NCBI GenBank assembly: GCA_032718475.1
Contig: JAUCBJ010003086.1
Span: 23,443 to 87,442 of the forward strand
Direction of reading: 5' to 3'
DNA from: Nemertoderma westbladi
Taxonomy: Eukaryota > Xenacoelomorpha > Nemertodermatida > Nemertodermatidae
DNA length: 64,000 nt
In this document: piece by piece, positions 48,701 to 59,140 of the stretch
How the letters are laid out: each line of letters opens with the position of its first letter
Position numbering within the stretch: the stretch's first letter is position 1
Translations under genes and position numbers: made by a program
Notes under the pieces: generated by a model
Told to the model about the DNA's origin: nothing
The model's database searches: none
The model's input: only the letters and a program-made list of their open reading frames with translations

Positions 48701-51700
48701 TTAGTTCCCAGCTCCCGTCTCTCTAACTATTTTAGTTCCCAGCTCCCTTCTCTGTAACTGTTTCAGTTCCCAGCTCCCGTCTCTGTAACTGTTTTCGTTC
48801 CCAACTCCCGTTTCTATAACTGTTTTAGTTCCCAGCTCCCGTCTCTGTAACTGTTTTAGTTTCCAGCTCCCGTCTCTATAACTGTTTTAGTTCCCAGTTC
48901 CCGTCTCTGTAACTGTTTTAGTTCCCAGCTCCCGTCTCTCTAACTGTTATGTTCCCAGCTCCCGTCTCTGTAACTGTTATGTTCCCAGCTCCCGTCTCTG
49001 TAACTGTTTTCGTTCCCAACTCCCGTTTCTATAACTGTTTTAGTTCCCAGCTCCCGTCTCTGTAACTGTTTTCGTTCCCAACTCCCGTTTCTATAACTGT
49101 TTTAGTTCCCAGCTCCCGTCTCTGTAACTGTTTTAGTTCCCAGCTCCCGTCTCTATAACTGTTTTAGTTCCCAGCTCCCGTCTCTCTAACTGTTATGTTC
49201 CCAGCTCCCGTCTCTGTAACTGTTTTTTCCCAGCTCCCGTCTCTATAACTGTTTTAGTTCCCAGCTTTCGTCTCTCTATCTGTTTTAGTTCCCAGCTCCC
49301 GTCTCTATAACTGTTTTAGTTCCCAGCTCCCGTCTCTATAACTGTTTTAGTTCCCAGCTCCCGTCTCTATAACTGTTTTAGTTCCCAGCTCCCGTCTCTC
49401 TAACTGTTTTAGTTCCCAGCTCCCGTCTCTATAACTGTTTTAGTTCCCAGCTCCCGTCTCTATAACTGTTTTAGTTCCCAGCTCCGTCTCTCTAACTGTT
49501 ATTTTCCCAGCTCCCGTCTCTATAACTGTTTTAGTTCCCAGCTCCCGTCTCTATAACTGTTTTAGTTCCCAGCTCCCGTCTCTCTAACTGTTTTAGTTCC
49601 CAGCTCCCGTCTCTATAACTGTTTTAGTTCCCAGCTCCCGTCTCTATAACTGATTTAGTTCCCAGCTCCCGTCTCTATAACTGTTTTAGTTCCCAGCTCC
49701 CGTCTCTCTAACTGTTTTAGTTCCCAGCTCCCGTCTCTATAACTGTTTTAGTTCCCAGCTCCCGTCTCTATAACTGTTTTCGTTCCAGCTCCCGTTTCTA
49801 TAACTGTTTTAGTTCCCAGCTCCCGTCTCTGTAACTGTTTTAGTTCCCAGCTCCCGTCTCTATAACTGTTTTAGTTCCCAGCTCCCTTTTCTGTAACTCT
49901 TTTAGTTCCCAGCTCCCGTCTCTCTAACTGTTTTAGTTCCCAGCTCCCGTCTCTCTAACTGTTTTAGTTCCCAGCTCCCGTCTCTATAACTGTTTTAGTT
50001 CCCAGCTCCCGTCTCTCTAACTGTTTTAGTTCCCAGCTCCCGTCTCTATAACTGTTTTAGTTCCCAGCTCCCGTCTCTATAACTGATTTAGTTCCCAGCT
50101 CCCGTCTCTATAACTGTTTTAGTTCCCAGCTCCCGTCTCTCTAACTGTTTTAGTTCCCAGCTCCCGTCTCTATAACTGTTTTAGTTCCCAGCTCCCGTCT
50201 CTATAACTGTTTTCGTTCCAGCTCCCGTTTCTATAACTGTTTTAGTTCCCAGCTCCCGTCTCTGTAACTGTTTTAGTTCCCAGCTCCCGTCTCTATAACT
50301 GTTTTAGTTCCCAGCTCCCTTTTCTGTAACTCTTTTAGTTCCCAGCTCCCGTCTCTCTAACTGTTTTAGTTCCCAGCTCCCGTCTCTCTAACTGTTTTAG
50401 TTCCCAGCTCCCGTCTCTGTAACTGTTTTTTCCCAGCTCCCTTCTCTCTAACTGTTTTAGTTCCCAGCTCCCGTCTCTATAACTGTTTTAGTTCCCAGCT
50501 CCCGTCTCTCTAACTGTTTTAGTTCCCAGCTCCCGTCTCTATAACTGTTTTAGTTCCCAGCTCCCGTCTCTATAACTGTTTTAGTTCCCAGCTCCCTTCT
50601 CTGTAACTGTTTCAGTTCCCATCTCCTGTCTCTGTAACTGTTTTAGTTCCCAGTAACTTCTCTGTAACTGTTTTAGTTCCCAGCTCCCGTCTCTATAACT
50701 TTTAGTTCCCAGCTCCCGTCTCTATAACTGTTTTAGTTCCCAGCTCCCTTCTCTGTAACTGTTTCAGTTCCCATCTCCTGTCTCTGTAACTGTTTTAGTT
50801 CCCAGTAACTTCTCTGTAACTGTTTTAGTTCCCAGCTCTAGTCTCTATAACTGTTTTAGTTCCCAGCTCCCGTCTCTATAACTGTTTTAGTTCCCAGCTC
50901 CCATCTCTATAACTGTTTTAGTTCCCAGCTCCCATCTCTATAACTGTTTTAGTTCCCAGCTCCCGTCTCTGTAACTGTTTTAGTTCCCAGCTCCCGTCTC
51001 TCTAACTGTTTTAGTTCCCAGCTCCCGTCTCTCTAACTGTTTTAGTTCCCAGCTCCCATCTCTCTAACTGTTTTAGTTCCCAGCTCCCGTCTCTCTAACT
51101 GTTTTAGTTCCCAGCTCCCGTCTCTCTAACTGTTTTAGTTCCCATCTCCCTTCTCTGTAACTGTTTTAGTTACCAGCTCCCATCTCTATAACTGTTTTAG
51201 TTCCAAGCTCCCGTCTCTCTAACTGTTTTAGTTCCCAGCTCCCGTCTCTCTAACTGTTTTAGTTCCCAGCTCCCATCTCTCTAACTGTTTTAGTTACCAG
51301 CTCCCATCTCTATAACTGTTTTAGTTCCCAGCTCCCGTCTCTCTAACTGTTTTAGTTCCCATCTCCCTTCTCTGTAACTGTTTTAGTTACCAGCTCCCAT
51401 CTCTATAACTGTTTTAGTTCCCAGCTCCCGTCTCTATAACTGTTTTAGTTCCCAACTCCCTTCACTATAACTGTTCTAGTTCCCAGCTCCCGTCTCTCTA
51501 ACTGTTTTAGTTCCCAGCTCCCGTCTCTCTAACTGTTTCAGTTCCCATCTCCTGTCTCTGTAACTGTTTTAGTTCCCAGTAACTTCTCTGTAACTCTTTT
51601 AGTTCCCAGCTCCCGTCTCTCTAACTGTTTTAGTTCCCAGCTCCCGTCTCTATAACTGTTTTAGTTCCCAGCTCCCGTCTCTATAACTGTTTTAGTTCCC

Positions 51701-53694
51701 AGCTCCCGTCTCTCTAACTGTTTTAGTTCCCAGCTCCCGTCTCTCTAACTGTTTTAGTTCCCACCTCTCGTCTCTATAACTGTTTTAGTTCCCAGCTCCC
51801 GTCTCTATAACTGTTTTAGTTCCCAGCTCCCGTCTCTCTAACTGTTTTAGTTCCCAGCTCCCTTCTCTGTAACTGTTTCAGTTCCCATCTCCTGTCTCTG
51901 TAAATATTTTAGTTCCCAGCTCCCGTCTCTATAACTGTTTTAGTTCCCAGCTCCCGTCTCTCTAACTGTTTCAGTTCCCATCTCCTGTCTCTGTAACTGT
52001 TTTAGTTCCAAGTAACTTCTCTGTAACTGTTTTAGTTCCCAGCTCCCGTCTCTCTAACTTTTTAGTTCCCAGCTCCCGTCTCTCTAACTGTTTTAGTTCC
52101 CAGCTCCCGTCTCTATAACTGTTTTAGTTCCCAGCTCCCGTCTCTATAACTGTTTTAGTTCCCAGCTCCCGTCTCTCTAACTGTTTTAGTTCCCAGCTCC
52201 CGTCTCTCTAACTGTTTTAGTTCCCACCTCTCGTCTCTATAACTGTTTTAGTTCCCAGCTCCCGTCTCTATAACTGTTTTAGTTCCCAGCTCCCGTCTCT
52301 CTAACTGTTTTAGTTCCCAGCTCCCTTCTCTGTAACTGTTTCAGTTCCCATCTCCTGTCTCTGTAAATATTTTAGTTCCCAGCTCCCGTCTCTATAACTG
52401 TTTTAGTTGCCAGCTCCCGTCTCTATAACTGTTTTAGTTCCCAGCTCCCGTCTCTCTAACTGTTTTAGTTCCCAGCTCCCTTCTCTGTAACTGTTTCAGT
52501 TCCCATCTCCTGTCTCTGTAAATATTTTAGTTCCCAGCTCCCGTCTCTATAACTGTTTTAGTTCCCAGCTCCCGTCTCTATGACTGTTTTAGTTCCCAGC
52601 TCCCGTCTCTATAACTGTTTTAGTTCCCAGCTCCCGTCTCTCTAACTTCTTAGTTCCCAGCTCCCGTCTCTCTAACTTTTTAGTTCCCAGCTCCCGTCTC
52701 TCTAACTGTTTTAGTTCCCAGCTCCCGTCTCTATAACTGTTTTAGTTCCCAGCTCCCGTCTCTATAACTGTTTTAGTTCCCAGCTCCCGTCTCTCTAACT
52801 GTTTTAGTTCCCAGCTCCCGTCTCTCTAACTGTTTTAGTTCCCACCTCTCGTCTCTATAACTGTTTTAGTTCCCAGCTCCCGTCTCTATAACTGTTTTAG
52901 TTCCCAGCTCCCGTCTCTCTAACTGTTTTAGTTCCCAGCTCCCTTCTCTGTAACTGTTTCAGTTCCCATCTCCTGTGTCTGTAACTATTTTAGTTCCCAG
53001 CTCCCGTCTCTATAATTGTTTTTGTTCCCAGCTCCCGTCTCTCGAACTGTTTTAGTTCCCAGCTCCCGTCTCTCTAACTGTTTTGTTCCCAGCTCCCGTC
53101 TCTGTAACTATTTTAGTTCCCAGCTCCCGTTTCTATAACTGTTTTAGTTCCCAGCTCCGGTCTCTATAACTGTTTTAGTTCCCAGCTCCCATCTCTATAA
53201 CTGTTTTAGTTCCCAGCTCCCGTCTCTATAACTGTTTTAGTTCCCAGCTCCCGTCTCTCTAACTGTTTTGTTCCCAGCTCCCTTTTCTGTAACTGTTTTA
53301 GTTCCCAGCTCCCGTCTCTATAACTGTTTTAGTTCCCAGCTCCCGTCTCTCTAACTGTTTTGTTCCCAGTTCCCGTCTCTGTAACTATTTTAGTTCCCAG
53401 CTCCCGTCTCTATAACTGTTTTAGTTCCCAGCTCCCGTCTCTATAACTGTTTTAGTTCCCAGCTCCCGTCTCTATAACTGTTTTAGTTCCCAGCTCCCGT
53501 CTCTATAACTGTTTTAGTTCCCAGCTCCCATCTCTATAACTGTTTTAGTTCCCAGCTCCCGTCTCTATAACTGTTTTAGTTCCCAGCTCCCGTCTCTATA
53601 ACTGTTTTAGTTCCCAGCTCCCGTCTCTCTAACTGTTTTGTTCCCAGTTCCCGTCTCTGTAACTATTTTAGTTCCCAGCTCCTGTTTCTGTAAA
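27743..53694. repeat. Intronic satellite, 31-bp unit, about 840 copies (26 kb)
   Basis: The unit is GTTTTAGTTCCCAGCTCCC followed by a variable end: GTCTCTATAACT or GTCTCTCTAACT (dominant after about 36 kb), and TTCTCTGTAACT or TCCACTATAACT (common from 28 to 33 kb). Rare 27-30-bp deletion variants occur. The plus strand is strongly pyrimidine-rich. Marker variants recur in the same order at multi-kilobase spacing, for example GCTTTCG at 39,088, 40,261, 43,292, 45,086 and 49,264, showing segmental amplification within the array. No gene or other element interrupts it. Confidence 0.97.
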
Positions 53695-55299
53695 CTTTTT
53701 AATAATTTGTAACCCAAGCTATTTGGATATCAATGCAAATGAACTGCGGACGTCCTTCGTTTCTCGGTTTGTTTTTGATATAATGTTATCGCCTGGATGT
53801 GGTTTATCGGTTTATGTGCATTATGCATTATGACAATGGGTGGTTTAAATAAAAACTTAGCAATTACTAATGATTTTTTTATTTTTTTATTTTTATTTTT
53901 TAATGATTTAATGAATTACTACTAATAATTAAAAGTATTACTAATGAGCTAATCAGCATTTGCTAAAACTGTGGATTACTCATACTGAATGGCCTGCCTG
54001 ATTATTATAGCATCATGAGGGGCAAGGTAGTAAATAGTCAGCTAACTCTGTTCCTATCAGTTCACAGACTGCAGACCTACTGTGCCTGTGCCTGCAGTCT
54101 TACAATTAAATCGTATTAAAGCATCTAGTAACCCTATTCTGTTATCAGTTCTAACCAACTGTTCCATGGTTTCTAGAATTCGAATAATGTCGAATATGTC
54201 ATTATCATTATGATTTTACTATTGGTGTAGTTTGTTTTCAGTCGTAATATACTGTCTTGTTTCTTATTGTTTGTGCTATTGTCGTAAGTAATGTGTTGTA
54301 AGTAATTTTATGGACAAGTTGTCTGGAATAAAAGTAAATAATAATAAATAATTGTAAGCGGATTCAATTCCGCCGCATTACCCTCATAAAATGGGAAGTG
54401 GCACCTTTTCAGCAATATGTTGGAGATACGAGATTAGCAATAACTAATCTCGTATCACAACCAACACCGGGGACAACACAACCCAAAAGCCACACACAAA
54501 GGGAGGTTAGAGGTCAAACCACCTCGGAAGGGGAAACAATCAGCAGGGGCCAACAGGGGGGAAACACTCCCAGAGAGGGGAGAGGCGTGAAGTAGATTAT
54601 TAGCCAATAGGGGCGAGGGAGAGCATCCACTAGGTGAAAGGCCACAGTAGTATAGAAGTAATTATACATATATTATGCCGTTACCGGTCTGGTTATTCAG
54701 TTACCCAGTTATTGGTTTTTAGTGCAGACCGGTGACATTCCTCACCGTCACCAATATATCCACACATACCGGTATCCATCACAACTCTCATTATCCAAAC
54801 TTAATTGTACTATTATTCAGTTACCCATATTAACATTCAAAGTATCAAGAGATAACAACAAACTCTTATTCTTATTACTTCACTTCAACGGTGACGCGTA
54901 GTTTATTTATCCAGTCAGCCCTTGATCCCGTCACAATAATAATAATAATTACCATCTCAATAAAGAATAAGTTGTTGTCCACCAACCTTACTCTAACCAT
55001 GAGTTGACCTAGGCCATAGTACAAGAGCATTGAACTTGATGCACTACAACAATTAAATATAATAAAATTACCTCGCCTCATGCAGATGCAAATCTATGCA
55101 ATTTTTGTGAAGTCCATATCTTTACGATAAAATTCAGTTTGTTTGGAATCCTTGCATAGTCTAGTCAGCATAGTCAATTTTACGCATTATTAATTACGCA
55201 ATAAAAATGCATCCATCTCCAGATTCGACGCAAATAACAGTTTATAACTCCAAAAAATATAACTATAACCGGTTCTATTGAGTTTCGTTTATTGCTTTC
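53695..55299. other. Intron sequence after the satellite; contains a perfect hairpin
   Basis: AT-rich. At 54,425-54,456 GATACGAGATTAG and CTAATCTCGTATC form a perfect 13-bp stem around CAATAA. An ACCGGTCTG / CAGACCGGT inverted pair lies at about 54,683-54,733. A 65-codon frame at 54398 overlaps the hairpin and is not called. A mobile-element origin is possible but unproved. Confidence 0.4.
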
Positions 55300-55635
55300 C
55301 CCAAATTGGTATTAAAAATGGTTAAATGATTAGAATTTCCGTTGCTCTGAAAACTAAATTTGTAACATCTAGAACTTTATCATGCTTCATAGTCATTAGA
55401 GTAAAGTTTGTCCGTACCAAATTCTGAGAAAATCCCACCAATAGACCCATTGTTGCTATGTAAAATCCATGTTGCTAAGGAAAGAAACAGGAAATTGAAG
55501 GTGATCCGAATAATATATTTTTATAGACTTTTTGGGGGGTATTAACAAGGTAATATAGAAAAAAAAAGTTGGTTTCGATGAATTGCAATTTGTTATGGGT
55601 TGACCCCCTTTTTTGGCTAGATTGACTCGCCTATA
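55300..55635. mobile_element. Partial copy of the 59,141-60,135 TIR element
   Basis: The reverse complement matches 59,141-59,480, including the terminal CTAGATTGACTCG end (here ending ...GACTCGCCTATA near 55,635). Only one end is present. Confidence 0.7.
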
Positions 55636-56071
55636 AGGAAGCAAAATGAGTTGAAGAGTAGGTCTACGGTAATTGGATTCGCAGTATATATGGAAGCAAT
55701 ATGGTAAAATACTACAATTCAATTTATTTTGTAACACTACTGTACTGTAATCTATATCGCTCTGTTTCATTACGAATTCAGCAACAAAAAAGTTCCAATT
55801 TAATAATAAATTACGTATTACATGGGAAATAAACGTAGACATTTTTTTCTATATTCTCTCGACCCTTTATTAACCTCGCTGACGCTCGGTAAAAAAATGC
55901 CTTGAGAATAATAAAAACAAAGTTCTACTTTTTTTGCGTGTAATAAATAATTATTGATTTTCATGTTTTCATAGTCACATATTATCTGCTAAAATGTATT
56001 GGACTTACCAGTTTAATTAATGTCGATCTAATTAAATCTTTTGTTTCAATTATCATGTTTTATTGTTTCAG

Positions 56072-56161
56072 TTTTCGGAGGCAAAGGACACATTTCTTCG
56101 AGCGTGTCGATTGTGGCCCAGTGCAGTTACTTGGCTAGGAGTTGGAATAGCGTGCTATCAG
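56072..56161 (+). CDS. CFAP70: CFAP70-like, TPR exon after the satellite intron
   Basis: The acceptor is TTTATTGTTTCAG and the donor CAG|GTAATT, phase 0/0, 30 residues: FSEAKDTFLRACRLWPSAV followed by TWLGVGIACYQ. This is the conserved W-L-G-x-G-I-A-C-Y TPR helix of CFAP70. It joins in frame to both neighbours, so splicing must span the 28.4-kb intron. Confidence 0.9.
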
Positions 56162-56371
56162 GTAATTTAGCGAAATATTTAAACGCAATAATGTAGTTAC
56201 GTTATGTAATCACTATTTGTATATAAAAACAGTTGGTAACAAGAGAGAATAAACCATCCTGTTCTATTGACTTTCGTTTATCGTTTTAGATAGAGTAAAG
56301 TGCCAATGTACATTATCAGTTCTTTTCCCTTAATTATAAGAACATTAGGGCTTATTGCTGTCAAAAAAACG

Positions 56372-56562
56372 TCTGTTTGTTTGTTTGTCTGTATATTTGT
56401 TTGTGTGTATGTTTGGGTGTCTGTATGTTTGTTTGTCTGTATGTTTGTTTGTCTGTATGTTTGTTTGTCTGTATATTTGTTTGTGTGTATGTTTGGGTGT
56501 CTGTATGTTTGTTTGTCTGTATGTTTGTTTGTCTGTATGTTTGTTTGTCTGTATGTTTGTTT
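56372..56562. repeat. TGTTTGTCTGTA 12-bp microsatellite
   Basis: Tandem TGTTTGTCTGTA units, with a variant block (GTATATTTGTTTGTGTGTAT, then GTTTGGGTGTCTG) repeated at an 80-bp offset (56,391 and 56,471). Open frames on both strands arise from the repeat. Confidence 0.95.
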
Positions 56563-56787
56563 GTGCACATTTATGTTGGTAAAGTCTAATTCCACGGGTA
56601 CCTGTCATCCGAAATATTGATTATGAAATATTGTTGGATGCAGTTCACCATACTGTAGGCCCCTATAACTCTATCAAACTGTCCTTCTTAGGGGCTGGTG
56701 GTCTTCTTATAGCCAGCGTGCTGGCTCTCTAGTTTATGTCTAACTTTGGTAGTTTTAAGATTTGGTATCTGAATGTTTCGTTTGCAG

Positions 56788-57042
56788 TTAAATGAGTTAT
56801 CTGAAGCGGAGGATTGTCTGTGTGAAGCGAATATTCTCAACAACTCCGATCCTGTGGTATGGGCCTATCTGGCGTTGGTCTGTCTGAAGACGAACCGTGA
56901 CCTCGAGGCCGAACAGGCCTACAAGTACAGTCTGAAGACGGGATTGGAGGACGGAGAACTATTGGATAGACTGCACCAGTTACAGCAGCAAGTCGGATTC
57001 GGTAACCCAGAGTTACAATACACTGGATCTCAAGAAACCTAA
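56788..57042 (+). CDS. CFAP70: CFAP70-like, last exon with stop
   Basis: The acceptor is TTCGTTTGCAG, phase 0, 84 residues plus TAA. It contains [39 protein letters not shown] and a C-terminal VGFGNPEL, all characteristic of the CFAP70 C terminus. The frame starts at the acceptor, not at the upstream ATG at 56,773. A polyadenylation signal AATAAA is at 57,257-57,262. Confidence 0.92.
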   Translation, partial: LNELSEAEDCLCEANILNNSDPVVWAYLALVCLKTNRDLEAEQAYKYSLKTGLEDGELLDRLHQLQQQVGFGNPELQYTGSQET

Positions 57043-57256
57043 ATATTTGTTAATTACAATGTTACTAGGCTACAGACAGACTCTCTCAGAGACTCCGTTG
57101 TAAATTTCACGCCGTCAAAATGTAATTATTAGTTGGTTTATTTGTCTAAAATTGTGTAAATATTTCTTTATTATTTCATTTTGGTCAAAATTTATATTAA
57201 CTAAAGTATTTAACTAAATTGTTCGATATTTTTATGTACGCAGTATGAATTGGACT

Positions 57257-57262
57257 AATAAA
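57257..57262 (+). terminator. Polyadenylation signal of the CFAP70-like gene
   Basis: AATAAA lies about 215 bp after the stop, in an AT-rich 3' UTR. Confidence 0.6.
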
Positions 57263-57483
57263 ATCAAAATACATTATATCCTGATTTTATTATCTCAGCA
57301 CGAATTTGCAACAACAAGTCATTTATAACAACATATCACATTGCAGCCGGACATATATTTATATATTTATATATTTATACACAAGTGTAGTGTAGGCCTA
57401 CATTGCAATATTTTACCGCCTTTGTATTTATTTTAATTATGTGAAAAAGGCGTTTATGGCCGGCCTTTGTATAGGGCCTATTT

Positions 57484-57555
57484 ATGGGAACCTTCCTCGC
57501 TGCGCTCGCTCTGTACATATATACACTCGGAGTCATAACGCCGAAAAGTGCTAAT
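57484..57555. repeat. Dispersed CCTCGCTnCGCTCG motif with flank
   Basis: It matches (same motif, then ACACTCGG, then CGAAAAGTGCT) the reverse strand of about 555-625. Shorter versions are at about 12,049 and 55,873. It is probably the end of a dispersed repeat family. Confidence 0.55.
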
Positions 57556-57949
57556 TTTTTACAAATAAATACGATAGTTCTATAATAAACTGCATTACCA
57601 ACACATATCATCCAGACCATTGAGTCATTCTATGCACAACTAACATTAAGTGATAGGTAATTTAATTATGTTGCTATGACTTCATATAAAAATTAATTGA
57701 GAAATAGTAACTAGAAAGAAGCCTAATAACTGTTACCAATTAATATATAACCTTTTATTGAGCTAAAATATTAGTTAGAATATAAATAATACAAGCTAGT
57801 CCTACTGTATTGTAAATGTAATGAACTCAACTGGAGATACCAAAAATAACGCCAACAGTAGGGCTAATAATGTATTGAATGAATGTATCGCCTGGAATCA
57901 GTTTCTTAGCGAAAACGAAACTTAACGAAATTTTTAAAAACTTAACTAA

Positions 57950-58139
57950 GGCCGCGTTCACACTACCGGGTCAAAGTCAAAAGTCAAATTGTAAAAAAAA
58001 ATAACAAGAAATTAATTTTTTTCTAGAAAGCCATTATGTATTATATTAGGCCTATATAATGTATTATTATTTATTATTGCTATCTACAGTAGCTATATTT
58101 ATTTTCTTTTGACTTTGACTCGGTAGTGTGAACGCGGCC
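57950..58139. mobile_element. PIF/Harbinger-type MITE, 190 bp
   Basis: 34-bp terminal inverted repeats start GGCCGCGTTCACACTACC and match at 33 of 34 positions. They are flanked by TAA on both sides (57,947-57,949 and 58,140-58,142). The 3-bp TWA target duplication and the GGCC...GTTCACACTA ends are typical of Harbinger MITEs. The surrounding DNA (57,556-57,946 and 58,143-58,660) shows nothing else. Confidence 0.85.
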
Positions 58140-58664
58140 TAACTTATTGAAATCTATTTTTTGATTGAAAACCTACAGTAATAGATTGAAATCGAATGTT
58201 AATAACTTATTAATTTTAGCTAGAAGGCCTTCTAATTAATAATTATATTGGTTGGTTTAGAGATAATAATAAAAGTTCCACACATTTGATTTTATAATTA
58301 TTATTATTTGCAAAATTTTCATAAATCACTAAGTACCTAAAAAATCACTAGCTACCATAAAAAAACATGCTACCATAAAAAAACGTTATTCGCCACAATG
58401 ATAAAGAAAAAAAAATAATAATTAGACAGTAATGAACCATTAAAAACACACATTTAAAAAATACAGATTTGGTGTGTACATGTACGGTAGTGATACCGGT
58501 TGCCTGCGAGTGTGGCCGAATATATTTCGTTAATTGGCACTGGTTAAATACAGGCGACCCCCCTGAATGCTGATTTCAACCATTTTTCAATTTCGTTATT
58601 TTTCGGAAACTTTATCGCAATTCCCTTTGAGTGCGAGAACCGAGATACAATAAGTTTCCAATCG

Positions 58665-59081
58665 ATGGCTGAATATGGGCTTCGGACTTGGAGACAGTGG
58701 GTGTCTGACCTGCGCTCCAGGTCTACGCTAACGCAGACTCTAGTGGGCGGAGGGGTGGGTCTGGCTGCGGCGTACCTCGCCAAACAGGTCAGTCGCACAG
58801 CAGCGTTGAGCGTTGGCGGCGGTTTACTCTTACTGCAACTGCTGCACCACGGGGGATACGTTCAGGTTAACTGGAACCGCATTAAAGACGACGCTAATGG
58901 AGTGTTGCAGGACGCCAGACGACTAGCCTCCTGCTCTGGTATCTACGCCGTAATGGACAGCGCGGAAGAGTTCGTCCAAGAGAATCTCGTTATATCAGCG
59001 TCGTTTACATCCTGTTTCTGCGTCGCCTTCTATTACCCTACATCAATGGGCGCGATAGTCAACTTATTATACTTATATTGA
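58665..59081 (+). CDS. FUN14-domain membrane protein
   Basis: A 138-residue intronless protein. FUN14 proteins (FUNDC1/2) sit in the mitochondrial outer membrane; FUNDC1 is a mitophagy receptor. Here residues about 24-41 (TQTLVGGGVGLAAAYLA) and 46-62 form glycine-rich hydrophobic helices. GGYVQVNWNRIKDD (63-76) is the family signature loop, and VQENLVISASFTSCFCVAF (104-122) is the third helix. The N-terminal segment before the first helix is only about 22 residues and lacks the YxxL LC3-binding motif of FUNDC1, so a mitophagy role is not supported. The GC-rich coding sequence in AT-rich surroundings supports a real gene. The lack of introns may mean retrocopy origin. Confidence 0.8.
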   Translation: MAEYGLRTWRQWVSDLRSRSTLTQTLVGGGVGLAAAYLAKQVSRTAALSVGGGLLLLQLLHHGGYVQVNWNRIKDDANGVLQDARRLASCSGIYAVMDSAEEFVQENLVISASFTSCFCVAFYYPTSMGAIVNLLYLY

Positions 59082-59140
59082 ATGTTGGATTGTTTGTATT
59101 ATTGAATTTCAAGGTATACAAGTAGTGAGAGTGCAGTATA

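Larger units (their letters stand above)
19129..57042 (+). other. CFAP70: CFAP70-like (TTC18-like) gene span
   Basis: CFAP70/TTC18 is a TPR-repeat ciliary and flagellar protein associated with the axonemal outer-arm region. The exons, all plus strand, are 19129-19132 (tentative), 21863-22221, 22545-22697, 27501-27662, 56072-56161 and 56788-57042. All introns are GT-AG and the phases agree. Joined coding length is 1,023 bases, giving 340 residues. Vertebrate CFAP70 is over 1,000 residues, so this is either a short C-terminal-only form or the 3' part of a longer gene. In the longer-gene case, upstream exons would lie beyond ATP5MG, which would then be nested. The introns hold the 26-kb satellite, several mobile elements and an antisense zinc-ribbon gene. 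AATAAA follows the stop at 57,257-57,262. Confidence 0.75.

Noticed and set aside
27743-53694. Centromeric or telomeric satellite
   Set aside because: It sits inside one gene between exons in matching phase; there are no telomere-type repeats.
54398-54595. 65-codon hydrophilic frame, considered as a gag-like or retroelement leader
   Set aside because: It begins inside a palindrome, is short and has no zinc knuckle, protease or RT nearby.
56278-56620. Cysteine-valine-rich and threonine-lysine-rich frames
   Set aside because: Products of the TGTTTGTCTGTA microsatellite.
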